This document shows positions 25,624-33,364 of a stretch of DNA of 34,119 nucleotides, piece after piece. Below the pieces are notes generated by a model. It made no database searches. It was not told the DNA's origin and saw only the letters and a program-made list of their open reading frames with translations. Source of the DNA: an uncultured bacterium (GTDB taxonomy: Bacteria; Patescibacteriota; Minisyncoccia; Phycocordibacterales; UBA9973). How positions within the stretch are numbered: position 1 is the first letter of the stretch; each line of letters starts with the position of its first letter. The DNA is taken from NCBI GenBank assembly GCA_903907175.1, contig CAIVNB010000069.1, positions 1-34,119 of the forward strand, given 5' to 3'. A program made the translations under genes and the position numbers.

Positions 25624-26091
25624 TTAATTAGTTTTTGTTCCGGTTGTTTTTATGTCTTTCTTAACTTTTAACATAGCTGTCTTTGTAATAATCTTTACTG
25701 TTTTAGCTGTTAAAATATTCGTCGTTTTGTCTAGGGTCCCAGAAACAATAACCTTCTGTCCCACTAAAACATCCGTTGCTGTTGCAGAAAGACCATCTTT
25801 CTTATACGTTGTTGTTGCATTTGTCACAACATCAACTGACGATGTTGCTTTGGTTTTCATGTTTGTTACATTTACAGTAAACCCCGTACTAGTTAAAGCG
25901 GATACAACCCCTACTACTCCATTTTGCTTATTTAATCCTATTGTTTTAGGATTAGTTTTATTTTGTTTTTGATAAGTTTTTGGAACATTTTTTATGCCTA
26001 AATCTTGGGGTGTTGCCGCATAAATTGTAGAACCAGAAACTAATAATGATAATGCTAGTGCCCCTGTTGCTAAATGTTTTTTATATTTCAT
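25624..26091 (-). CDS. Small secreted DUF5666-like protein
   Basis: The 155-residue protein has a signal peptide (MKYKKHLATGALALSLL, probable cleavage after IYAA) and a beta-rich domain at about residues 55-140 with the pattern of DUF5666: GVVGVVSALTSTGFTVNV, a Thr/Val-rich middle, LVGQKVIVSGTLD and ILTAKTVKI. A Lys/Thr-rich tail follows. DUF5666 has no fixed function; it may be a small extracytoplasmic binding domain. I chose ATG 26091 because it starts a proper signal peptide, while the longer frame adds an unlikely hydrophobic extension. It lies downstream of a two-component system that may control it. Confidence 0.7.
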   Translation of the reverse strand: MKYKKHLATGALALSLLVSGSTIYAATPQDLGIKNVPKTYQKQNKTNPKTIGLNKQNGVVGVVSALTSTGFTVNVTNMKTKATSSVDVVTNATTTYKKDGLSATATDVLVGQKVIVSGTLDKTTNILTAKTVKIITKTAMLKVKKDIKTTGTKTN

Positions 26092-26125
26092 AATTAATTT
26101 TAATAAACTTATAATACTAATAATA

Positions 26126-26161
26126 ATGTTTACACCTATGACCTTTAGTGTATGCAAACAT
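26126..26161. promoter_or_regulatory. Imperfect inverted repeat before the DUF5666-like gene
   Basis: ATGTTT plus ACAC (26126-26135) is mirrored by GTGT and AAACAT (26148-26151 and 26156-26161), with a 4-nt asymmetry. It lies between the kinase gene and the DUF5666-like gene and could be a regulator site. The evidence is symmetry only. Confidence 0.3.
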
Positions 26162-26184
26162 TATATATTTGTGAGATGAAATCG

Positions 26185-27213
26185 CTATGAAGAGATAGGT
26201 AGAGAAATTATCACATTTGTACCCTTATTTACTTCACTTTTTATGACTATCGTTCCTTTATGATTTTCAATAATTTTCTTTGACAATGTAAGTCCGAGAC
26301 CCGCCCCTAGAGTATTTCTTGATGCATCGCCTCGAAAAAACGGATCAAATATCTTGTCTAGAACACCCTCTCCAATACCAATACCGGTATCACTAACAGT
26401 AACAACATATTTATTAGAAACGATTTTATCGGATATGGTTATTACCCCATTTGGGGAAGTGTATTTTATGGCATTATCTAAAATATTGAAAAACACTCGG
26501 CTAAGTTCTGTTTTATCTCCGAGAACATTCGCCGTCAATTCTATTTTCGATTCAATATTTATGTCTTTAACATGAGCTAAATTATTATTTTTTTCTATGA
26601 TTTTTTTTAATAATTCATTAATAACAATAGGCTCACATTCTAAACATATTGATCTATCATATTTTGATATATCTAATAAACTATTGCTGAGTTTTGAAAA
26701 TTCTCTCATTTCATCCAAAGTATCTTCTAATGTTTTTTTAGCTCCGATGAGATCTAATTTTTTATTATTTAAATTAACCTCGAGGCCGGAAATGACTACG
26801 GCTATCGGAGTACGGAGTTCATGAGATGCATCAGCAATAAACCTCTTTTGTTTTTCCATGTTTGATTTAATTGGTTTAAGAGTTTGTTCAGTAAGCAAAA
26901 ATCCTAATATAATAACAAAAAATATTATAAAAGCATCTATTGTTATAAAACGATTCAACAATATATCTTGGGCTTTATCTAAAATTGCAACAGCTAAATC
27001 TTTATTTATAAATGGATTTTCTGAAATTGACTGGGCGAGATTAGAGAGAATTGTATTGTAAAGTACGATACTTGAACCCCCCAAAATTACCATCGCCGTA
27101 AGGGAATAATATAAAGTAAGTCTAAGTCGTGCTAAAAGAAACTCATCTTTTAGGTCAGTTTTCCATTTTATAACCGACTCCACGAATTGTTTGTATAATT
27201 TTTCCATTATCAT
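26185..27213 (-). CDS. Two-component sensor histidine kinase
   Basis: The 342-residue membrane kinase has two transmembrane segments (about residues 36-55 and 90-108) around a short extracytoplasmic loop of about 35 residues, then the phospho-acceptor His131 in FIADASHELRTPIAV. The ATP-binding domain has the N box (FFNILDNAIKYTSPNG), G1 (VSDTGIGIG), F box (FDPFFRG) and G2 (GAGLGLTLSKKII). No HAMP domain is evident. It overlaps the regulator gene by 59 nt in another frame if the ATG at 27213 is used. A GTG at 27183 is an alternative start, which would reduce the overlap. It signals to the regulator encoded just upstream. Confidence 0.92.
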   Translation of the reverse strand: MIMEKLYKQFVESVIKWKTDLKDEFLLARLRLTLYYSLTAMVILGGSSIVLYNTILSNLAQSISENPFINKDLAVAILDKAQDILLNRFITIDAFIIFFVIILGFLLTEQTLKPIKSNMEKQKRFIADASHELRTPIAVVISGLEVNLNNKKLDLIGAKKTLEDTLDEMREFSKLSNSLLDISKYDRSICLECEPIVINELLKKIIEKNNNLAHVKDINIESKIELTANVLGDKTELSRVFFNILDNAIKYTSPNGVITISDKIVSNKYVVTVSDTGIGIGEGVLDKIFDPFFRGDASRNTLGAGLGLTLSKKIIENHKGTIVIKSEVNKGTNVIISLPISS

Positions 27214-27823
27214 GAATTTTTTTTCTTAAATTTTTTATATGCACGTCGACGGTATTACTAAATGAAGAATCTGCAAAATCCCATGCATGTGAATAAAGAT
27301 CATCTCGAGTAATTACTTTGTTATGGTTTCTCATTAGATATTCTAACACCATAAATTCTTTCAAGGTAAGAGATATCGGTTTATTTTTATAAGTTACAAC
27401 TCTTCCCGTTGTATTAATACTGATATCTTTATGTGTAAGTATGATTGGTGCAGACTGTTTTGGTCGACGTAAAAGTGCTTTAATGCGAGCAAGAAGTTCT
27501 TTAAAAGCAAACGGCTTTGCCAAATAATCATCTGCCCCTGCATTAAGACCTCGAACTTTATCATCTGTAGTGTCTAATGCTGTAAGCATTAATATTGGAA
27601 TAACTATCTCATTCTCACGCCAACTATTACATACAGATACACCATCTTTGCCAGGAAGCATTCTATCAAGAACAATAAGATCATATTCATCACGATTAAT
27701 AAGTATCCTGCGTTCTGCAACAAGTCCATCCTCTATGATATCAACAGCATACCCTTCTTGCATAAGGCCTTGCTTGAGGTTTTCAGCTAATTTTGTATTA
27801 TCTTCAACAACTAATATTTTCAT
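27155..27823 (-). CDS. OmpR-family response regulator
   Basis: The 223-residue DNA-binding regulator has a receiver domain with the acidic pair Glu7-Asp8, phospho-acceptor Asp53 (LIVLDRMLPGKDG), the Thr switch in MLTALD and Lys in YLAKPF. The C-terminal winged helix is of OmpR type (LTLKEFMVLEYLMRNHNKVI, VDVHIKNLRKKI, IRGVGYKME). I chose ATG 27823 (MKILVVEDN) because it gives the exact family N-terminus; the longer frame adds 12 residues. It pairs with the downstream kinase. The natural targets are unknown, but the adjacent secreted-protein gene is a candidate. Confidence 0.93.
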   Translation of the reverse strand: MKILVVEDNTKLAENLKQGLMQEGYAVDIIEDGLVAERRILINRDEYDLIVLDRMLPGKDGVSVCNSWRENEIVIPILMLTALDTTDDKVRGLNAGADDYLAKPFAFKELLARIKALLRRPKQSAPIILTHKDISINTTGRVVTYKNKPISLTLKEFMVLEYLMRNHNKVITRDDLYSHAWDFADSSFSNTVDVHIKNLRKKIHDNGKIIQTIRGVGYKMEN

Positions 27824-27829
27824 ACTATT

Positions 27830-27849
27830 ATGATAGCACTTTAAAAGTG
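27830..27849 (-). promoter_or_regulatory. Possible -10 and palindromic operator before the response regulator
   Basis: On the minus strand TATCAT (27835-27830) lies 6 nt before the regulator ATG. Next to it is the palindrome CACTTT-A-AAAGTG (27837-27849), in the -10/-35 spacer. No good -35 is visible, so autoregulation by an activator or repressor binding here is a reasonable guess. Confidence 0.35.
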
Positions 27850-27877
27850 AAATCTTCATGAAGTTTATCTAGTTCTG

Positions 27878-28882
27878 TTATTTTAAATATTTAAGTATAT
27901 TTGCTTGGTGTTCTTCGTAAGTAACTGCACAATGAGTTATACGTTCTTTATCATGAAGATAGTATAAACAATCTGTTTTAGTTGGGTTCAATACTGCCTC
28001 TATCGCGGGTATCCCAGGATTTGAAATTGGATGAGGAGGAAGTCCAGCATTTTTATAAGTATTATATGCTGAGGTTGTTTTCTTATCGGCAATGGTTATT
28101 GGCGCCCACCAACCATTACCCTTATTTCCACGAACATATTGAAGCGTCGCATCGACAGAAAGTGGAATTTTTTGATTAAGACGATTTAATAAAATTCCAG
28201 CAATGAGTGGCATGTCGGCATCATTCGCAGCTTCACGTTGCACTATCGAGGCTAGGGTTAATCCTTTTGTCCATTGTATGTTTTGACTTTGGAAACGAGG
28301 CAAATACGTTGCAAATTTTTCGTTAAACCTAGCTACCAATCTATTCGCCACCAGAAGAGATGTTTCTGCAACTGGAATTAAATAAGTATCAGGAAAATAA
28401 ACTCCTTCAATGTAATCAAATTTCATTTTTGTATATTTATTTATCCAATTACTTTTTTGCAACTTCGTCCAGCCTAAATTAGTAGCTAAAAGTTCAGAAA
28501 TCTCCTCTTTGCGTAACCCTGGGGGGATAACCACCCATTTCATATATGGTTTGCCATGCAATATTTTAGAAATACTATTTACAGTCATTCCTACACTAAT
28601 CTTATATGCTCCAGGTACTATGTCCCCTTTTGTTTTTGAAAATATTGAAATAAAATTATTTTTATCGCTAATATACTTCTGATCCAAAAGACTTTGAGTA
28701 ATTTGATCAAAAGTATAATTAAGTGGTACAACAAATTTATCAGGAGCAACGACAGGAGTGTTTGTCACTACTGTATTTTGTGAGACAGTTTGCGCATTAA
28801 CAGTTAAAATACCTATAAAAAATAAGGCTGCAGTTGCAAATAAAATAAAAAAACCTTCATATGTTTTTTGTGTAATTTTCAT
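27878..28882 (-). CDS. mltG: Endolytic murein transglycosylase MltG
   Basis: MltG cuts nascent peptidoglycan strands in the periplasm and ends glycan chains. The 334-residue protein has an N-terminal signal or transmembrane segment (about residues 10-30), a LysM-like part (TFDQITQSLLDQKYISDKN), and the YceG catalytic domain with Glu217 in LASIVQREAAN, matching the catalytic Glu of MltG, then LSVDATLQYVRG and YNTYKNAGLPPHPISNPG. The family length is near 340, so it is complete. It is 54 nt downstream of the large secreted protein's region and has its own TATAAT. Confidence 0.93.
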   Translation of the reverse strand: MKITQKTYEGFFILFATAALFFIGILTVNAQTVSQNTVVTNTPVVAPDKFVVPLNYTFDQITQSLLDQKYISDKNNFISIFSKTKGDIVPGAYKISVGMTVNSISKILHGKPYMKWVVIPPGLRKEEISELLATNLGWTKLQKSNWINKYTKMKFDYIEGVYFPDTYLIPVAETSLLVANRLVARFNEKFATYLPRFQSQNIQWTKGLTLASIVQREAANDADMPLIAGILLNRLNQKIPLSVDATLQYVRGNKGNGWWAPITIADKKTTSAYNTYKNAGLPPHPISNPGIPAIEAVLNPTKTDCLYYLHDKERITHCAVTYEEHQANILKYLK

Positions 28883-28891
28883 CGAATTTGT

Positions 28892-28897
28892 ATTATA
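28892..28897 (-). promoter_or_regulatory. Consensus -10 of mltG
   Basis: TATAAT on the minus strand (28897-28892) lies 9 nt before the ATG at 28882. A weak -35 (TATACA, 28921-28916) lies 18 bp upstream. The leader would be about 2 nt, close to leaderless. Confidence 0.5.
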
Positions 28898-28963
28898 GCA
28901 AAATAAAGCAAAATCTGTATAAAAAATTACACTAGACTAGATTAACCAAAAAATCTTTAAAAA

Positions 28964-30961
28964 CTACTGAGCATTTACTGTTTGGGTGGGAAAAGGTAAA
29001 TTCAAAAACCCATAACTATTATACCAGTCATTCGTGTAAGGACCATTAAAATTATTGTGTACATTGGGAAAAGATTCAGACATGTCAGACCATAAAAAAT
29101 TATAATAACTAACCAAAGAAGAGTCTAGCCCTGTTTTAGATAAACCATAATAAAAACTTGAAAATGATGTTTTTAAATATCTGCCTCCAGACAATAAATC
29201 AGTGTCTGAAGGGATGTTGGTTGTAATAGAAGCAGAAGTAGAAGATGAATTCAAATTATTAACATAAGCTTTTAGTGTATATGTATGAGTTTCTCCCGCA
29301 GGAATCACTTCTTCCTGTTCAAATGTCAAAACAATTGTATTTGTTGTACCTGTCCCTATCCCAAGATCTATCGTTAATGGAGAAAAACTAGACCCCATTA
29401 CACTACCAATGGAAACTGAATTTGAATAATCATTTTTATCTTTAAGGAGAGAAAATTTATTCAACCGAAGATTATAATTACTTGGATCACTGAGTGTCAC
29501 AAGGAAGGTTACTTGCTTAAAAGATATACTTCCGTTTGGATCAGAACTTACATTAAATGTATATAGATTTATGTTTGAACCACTTCTAACACTTGAATTG
29601 GTAGAGGCAATATATGCAACAGTTGGAACACTATTAAATAAATAAAGACCATTTACAGTAACTCCGCTCGATGGCAATCCAAGACTATTAGTAGGGGCAC
29701 TGTAGTTAATATAATCCGTGGCAACTCCATATGTTAATATCCCTGTACTATTTGTAGCTTTAGTATAAATTAAAACTGGAGCAACATTTATATTTGTACT
29801 GCTAGAATCAATTGTCTTATTTAAATCATAATTAATTGTTATATATTTTGATGAATTCATGGGGACAGAAATATTAGTTAGAAAATCAAAAGTCGAATTA
29901 TTACTATTATAGTCATTTTTCAACACCGCAGTTGCCAATACATTTTGATTACCAGAATCTACTAAAGTAACATTTGATATTACAGCAGTATTTTTTAAAT
30001 TTGGGATAGCGAATTTTAATTCAGATACAACATAAGAATCAGCGCTAGCAGTAAGTTGGAATTTGCCAGCAATAATTTTTTTATTAACTACAGAAAATCT
30101 TACAGTAGGAGTTGTGCCATCTTGGTATGCTGACAGAGCACCTGCGCCAATAGTAATACTCTGTCCTGGAAATAAAACATTTAAATTAGAGTAAACATTA
30201 GAAGAAGAAGCCGCAGATGTTCCTGATATTAATAAATTAGAATTAATAATTGACCCTAGTGGTGTTGAAGAATTAATATCCCCATAAATTGATATTTCGA
30301 TGGATTGACCTACTGGCAATTTAAAATTTATTGCCCAAAAATTATCATCATTCGCTATATCAGAGATAGAGGTTTTATTATCTCCATAAACAGCATACAA
30401 ATTTGAAACATATAAATTCATCAAATATTGATTAGAACTAACATTAAAACCAGCTTCTATTTTATTTAAATTTATATCTTCCGTCGTATTATTTTTTAAA
30501 AAAAAATTAGCTAATTTAACCTTCACCCTAGGAACAGAAACTGACTGGTTAGAATAAGATCCCCCTAATGCTAAATCTAATGAACCGCTGAAAGGCACAA
30601 CCACAGCCGGAACGACTGAAGGAGAAGGAATGTTTGCTACTGCATTTGTTGGGCTAATCGTATTTGAAGATTTTAGTTTATTAGCAACAATTAAAGCTGC
30701 TTTAGTACGGCTAGCCTTACCAAAAGAACCATCAGAAGATAGGCCATTGGCTAGCTGAAATGCCTTAACTGCACTTAGTGTAGCTGGGCCATACTTTCCA
30801 TCTACTTTGCCTTTTAAAAAAGCCTGAGTCTGTAAAAAAATTTGAAGTTCTGTAACAGCAGAACCGCGAGATCCATATTTTAAACTTACATCAAAAGAAG
30901 CAAATGATAAATTTGGCAAGAAAATACTAAATACAAAAACAACCAACAAAATCTTCTTCAT
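28964..30961 (-). CDS. Large secreted surface protein with peptidoglycan-binding domain
   Basis: The 665-residue protein starts with a signal peptide (MKKILLVVFVFSIFLPN, cut near SFA). Residues about 27-95 are a PG_binding_1 domain (GSRGSAVTELQIFLQTQAF, KYGPATLSAVKAFQ). The rest, from about residue 120, is beta-rich and dominated by Ser, Asn, Thr, Val and Leu, with repeated phrases such as SVPMNSSKYITINYDL and VIPAGETHTYTLKAYV, probably several Ig-like or jelly-roll modules. No membrane anchor or sortase motif is visible at the C-terminus (QTVNAQ). It is likely attached to the cell wall by its N-terminal domain. Its exact role is unknown. Confidence 0.75.
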   Translation of the reverse strand: MKKILLVVFVFSIFLPNLSFASFDVSLKYGSRGSAVTELQIFLQTQAFLKGKVDGKYGPATLSAVKAFQLANGLSSDGSFGKASRTKAALIVANKLKSSNTISPTNAVANIPSPSVVPAVVVPFSGSLDLALGGSYSNQSVSVPRVKVKLANFFLKNNTTEDINLNKIEAGFNVSSNQYLMNLYVSNLYAVYGDNKTSISDIANDDNFWAINFKLPVGQSIEISIYGDINSSTPLGSIINSNLLISGTSAASSSNVYSNLNVLFPGQSITIGAGALSAYQDGTTPTVRFSVVNKKIIAGKFQLTASADSYVVSELKFAIPNLKNTAVISNVTLVDSGNQNVLATAVLKNDYNSNNSTFDFLTNISVPMNSSKYITINYDLNKTIDSSSTNINVAPVLIYTKATNSTGILTYGVATDYINYSAPTNSLGLPSSGVTVNGLYLFNSVPTVAYIASTNSSVRSGSNINLYTFNVSSDPNGSISFKQVTFLVTLSDPSNYNLRLNKFSLLKDKNDYSNSVSIGSVMGSSFSPLTIDLGIGTGTTNTIVLTFEQEEVIPAGETHTYTLKAYVNNLNSSSTSASITTNIPSDTDLLSGGRYLKTSFSSFYYGLSKTGLDSSLVSYYNFLWSDMSESFPNVHNNFNGPYTNDWYNSYGFLNLPFPTQTVNAQ

Positions 30962-30968
30962 ACTTATA

Positions 30969-31001
30969 ATAATACCAAAAAATCGCCTTACAAGCGATTT
31001 T
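30969..31001 (-). terminator. Terminator hairpin and -10 between the charged-protein gene and the surface-protein gene
   Basis: AAAATCGC (30979-30986) and GCGATTTT (30994-31001) form an 8-bp stem, followed on the minus strand by a T run, so it ends transcription of the upstream gene. Immediately downstream, TATTAT (30974-30969) lies 7 nt before the ATG at 30961 and may be the -10 of the surface-protein gene. Confidence 0.6.
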
Positions 31002-31036
31002 AATGATGCCTATATTCATTTTTCCCACAAAAGAAA

Positions 31037-31999
31037 TTAAAATTTCCCCGGTTGCTCAGTTATCTTGTCTACCATATTCTTTGTATCCCCAATCCCCATA
31101 AAGTTCGCAGCTCGTGACTCAGCTCCATCTTCTTCTTTTTGCATTTTTACAATTTTTTCTCTTTGCTCAGGCGTCTCAACTCTAATGATATTTCTTAAAT
31201 CTAATTCAATTTTTTCTTCACCTCCTTTAATTATTGCAGTTATTATTGGTCCACGTTCCTTGAGCTCTTTTTTCTTTTTTTCTTCAAATAATTCTCTTTC
31301 TTGAAAAGATCTTTCGCTGCCTTCTTTGTATGGCAAAAGCCCTGATGTCTCACTAAATTCCTTATCTCTCTTTATTTTACCGTTCTCCCATATTTTTTGT
31401 TCTTCCTCAACAGTAGGTGTATGGATATTATAAATTTTATAGAAATTACCATTACTATAAACTTCATCACCTGGTTCTAATGGTTTTTCTTTTAACTTTT
31501 CAGTAGGTTTCCCAATTTCTTTTTTACTGTCATCTTCAGCTTCTTCATCTTCGGGTTTAACATTTTCGGTCGTGTCTGGTTGCTTTGATATTTTTGAACC
31601 ATCCTTTTCTTCTACTTCCTCATAATCGACATCTTCAACATTTGCTTTTTCTGTAGCAATATTTTTCATTTCCTCTTGGCCAGACTGTATTATTTCTGAT
31701 TTCTGTTTTTCAAGGTCACCTAATTTATTCTTAAGAGTAGCAATTTCTTCAGGAGTACAGGAATCCAAATCTAAATTATTAACTCTTTGTTCAAACTTAA
31801 CAATCTCACCCTTAGCTGATTCAGTTGATTGTTCTTTTGTTGTATTTAATTTATTATTAAAATATTCTAACGCTTTAAATTTTCTGTCAAAAAAAGATTG
31901 GTCCTCAACACCAAGTTCCCATGGGCGCTTTGTTGTCTCAGAATTAGTTTCATTTTTATTGATTTCCAAATTTTTTTCATTCTTAATTTGTTCATTCAT
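31037..31999 (-). CDS. Highly charged, probably coiled-coil protein, unknown function
   Basis: I do not recognise this 320-residue protein. It has no signal peptide or membrane segment, so it is probably cytoplasmic. It is extremely rich in Glu and Lys. Residues about 40-115 look like a long coiled coil (ATLKNKLGDLEKQKSEIIQS), about 120-175 are an acidic disordered linker, and about 175-210 contain a more ordered stretch (EPGDEVYSNGNFYKIYNIH) that could be a small beta fold. The C-terminal third is again helical. It starts 15 nt after a 60-residue coiled-coil gene, forming a two-gene operon next to the DGR. Confidence 0.6.
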   Translation of the reverse strand: MNEQIKNEKNLEINKNETNSETTKRPWELGVEDQSFFDRKFKALEYFNNKLNTTKEQSTESAKGEIVKFEQRVNNLDLDSCTPEEIATLKNKLGDLEKQKSEIIQSGQEEMKNIATEKANVEDVDYEEVEEKDGSKISKQPDTTENVKPEDEEAEDDSKKEIGKPTEKLKEKPLEPGDEVYSNGNFYKIYNIHTPTVEEEQKIWENGKIKRDKEFSETSGLLPYKEGSERSFQERELFEEKKKKELKERGPIITAIIKGGEEKIELDLRNIIRVETPEQREKIVKMQKEEDGAESRAANFMGIGDTKNMVDKITEQPGKF

Positions 32000-32014
32000 A
32001 TAATTTGTCTAAAA

Positions 32015-32197
32015 CTAATTTAATAATAATTTTCTAATTTGTTCAATTTTCTCTTGTTCTTTTTGCTTTAAATAATCTGACACAATGTTTTTTTGTTCTT
32101 GTTCAAGTATTTTAATTTTAGACGTTGTATCATTATAAATAGCCTCAATTTTTTGGAGAGTTTCTCCTTCATTTTTATCTAATTGGCTATTATTCAT
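32015..32197 (-). CDS. Short coiled-coil protein, unknown function
   Basis: This 60-residue, almost wholly helical protein is rich in Gln, Glu, Lys and Ile, with heptad-like spacing (ETLQKIEAIYNDTTSKIKI, LEQEQKNIVSDYLKQKEQEK). It has no cysteine and no membrane segment. A well-placed promoter (TTGTTT, 17 bp, TATACT) ends 6 nt before its ATG, which supports it as a real gene despite its size. It is followed by the 320-residue charged protein and preceded by the DGR reverse transcriptase on the same strand. The two may form a complex; this is inference. Confidence 0.6.
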   Translation of the reverse strand: MNNSQLDKNEGETLQKIEAIYNDTTSKIKILEQEQKNIVSDYLKQKEQEKIEQIRKLLLN

Positions 32198-32203
32198 AGA
32201 TAG

Positions 32204-32232
32204 AGTATATCACAAAAAACCTTATAAAACAA
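32204..32232 (-). promoter_or_regulatory. Promoter of the 60-residue protein gene, leaderless type
   Basis: On the minus strand, TTGTTT (32232-32227), a 17-bp spacer and TATACT (32209-32204) precede ATG 32197 by 6 nt. The mRNA would be leaderless or nearly so. Confidence 0.6.
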
Positions 32233-32315
32233 TTCCAAATACCCCCAATAGCCCTAAAATTAAGGCTTAAATATCAATGCGCGACCTAGTGGACGAAGTG
32301 AGAACTGCGATACGC

Positions 32316-32328
32316 AACCATAATGGTT
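32316..32328. repeat. Short palindrome just beyond the reverse transcriptase stop
   Basis: AACCAT-A-ATGGTT lies 5 nt beyond the RT stop (minus strand). It is too small and lacks a T run to be called a terminator. The rest of 32233-32315 shows nothing else I can name. Confidence 0.3.
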
Positions 32329-32332
32329 ATAT

Positions 32333-33364
32333 TTATATACCAGTTTTAGGCAAAAAGCTAGAAGCACTTGAAACCGCATAGCTTTCAATCTTACTTTTCA
32401 GCTTCTTGGCGTTGCCGTGGCTTACTAGCCCAAGATAGGATTGTATTGTTTCTGGCTTACCTTTTCGCCTCTCTATACCCCTAAACATCCTCTGTTTTGT
32501 AATAGTCCTAACCACTCTATGATCGGGAAATAAAACCCAGCCCAGAAAGTCCACGCCCGAGGCAACTGTGCTTATAGATACTTTTTTCGGATGCAGGTGG
32601 AGATTGAGTTCATTTTCAAGAAAATCTTTTATCTTGGGCAACATATCTACAAGCGACTGCTTATCATCCGATAAAATCACAAAATCATCGGCATAGCGAA
32701 TATAGTATTTTGCCTTAATTTTATGCTTCATAAACTGGTCAAACTTATTCATATAAATGTTTATAAATAATTGTGAGGTAAGATTACCAAGCGGAAGACC
32801 TTTACCCTTTTCGGTAGAATAAAAACTGCTGATAATCTCGTAGAGCAAAGAAACAATGTCAGTGTCTGGTATATAACTCTTTATCATTTCAAGCATCACC
32901 CCTTGGTCAATTGAAGCGAAAAACTTTCTTATATCTCCTTTCAAAACCCAAGCCGTTCTCGTATGATTTTTTGATACTTTGTAGGCAAACTTTCTAAACC
33001 TATCTATTGCTTTGTGTGTTCCCTTATTTACTCTGCAAGAATAGGAGTCGGCAATAAATGTCCTATCAAAAAATGGATACAGCACTCGGTAAATAGCGTG
33101 ATGTAATAATCGGTCCCGAACTTTTGCTTTATGTATATCTCTGGGTTTGGGGTCTGAAATCTTAAATGCTTCATATTCAGAATGTTTGTATGTTTTATTC
33201 ACTAGGTCCTGGTGAAGTGAAATTATATTAGCCATCAGATTTCTCTCAAACTCCTGCACATCTTTGCGAGATTTTTTGCCAACCTTAAACTCTTCCCACG
33301 CAGAGAGCAAGTTGTCTAACCAAATGATATAGTCATAATTATGAACAAGTTGAATGCGGGACAT
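32333..33364 (-). CDS. Diversity-generating retroelement reverse transcriptase
   Basis: The RT copies the template repeat RNA with adenine-specific errors, and the cDNA replaces the variable repeat of a target gene. The 343-residue protein has RT motifs in order: KVRDRLLHHAIYRVLYPFF near residues 81-99, catalytic Asp144 (GDIRKFFASID), the SQ motif GLPLGNLTSQ at 189-198 typical of DGR RTs, the catalytic YADD at 224-227, and LGWVLFP near 274. There is no maturase or endonuclease domain as in group II intron RTs. It lies with an Avd gene and a template repeat, which fixes the DGR call. ATG 33364 is 7 nt after a -10 (TAGAAT). Its 5' end overlaps avd on the other strand by 24 nt. Confidence 0.93.
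   Translation of the reverse strand: MSRIQLVHNYDYIIWLDNLLSAWEEFKVGKKSRKDVQEFERNLMANIISLHQDLVNKTYKHSEYEAFKISDPKPRDIHKAKVRDRLLHHAIYRVLYPFFDRTFIADSYSCRVNKGTHKAIDRFRKFAYKVSKNHTRTAWVLKGDIRKFFASIDQGVMLEMIKSYIPDTDIVSLLYEIISSFYSTEKGKGLPLGNLTSQLFINIYMNKFDQFMKHKIKAKYYIRYADDFVILSDDKQSLVDMLPKIKDFLENELNLHLHPKKVSISTVASGVDFLGWVLFPDHRVVRTITKQRMFRGIERRKGKPETIQSYLGLVSHGNAKKLKSKIESYAVSSASSFLPKTGI
33305..33333 (+). promoter_or_regulatory. Candidate avd promoter inside the RT 5' coding region
   Basis: GAGCAA (33305-33310), 17 bp, TATAGT (33328-33333), then 7 nt to ATG 33341. The -35 is poor but the -10 and its 7-nt distance match rpsB and proS. It lies within the first codons of RT on the other strand. Confidence 0.4.

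Noticed and set aside
32333..33364. RT as a group II intron or retron enzyme
   Set aside because: No maturase X or HNH domain follows YADD, no intron RNA boundaries were seen, and an Avd gene plus AAY-rich repeat adjoin it.
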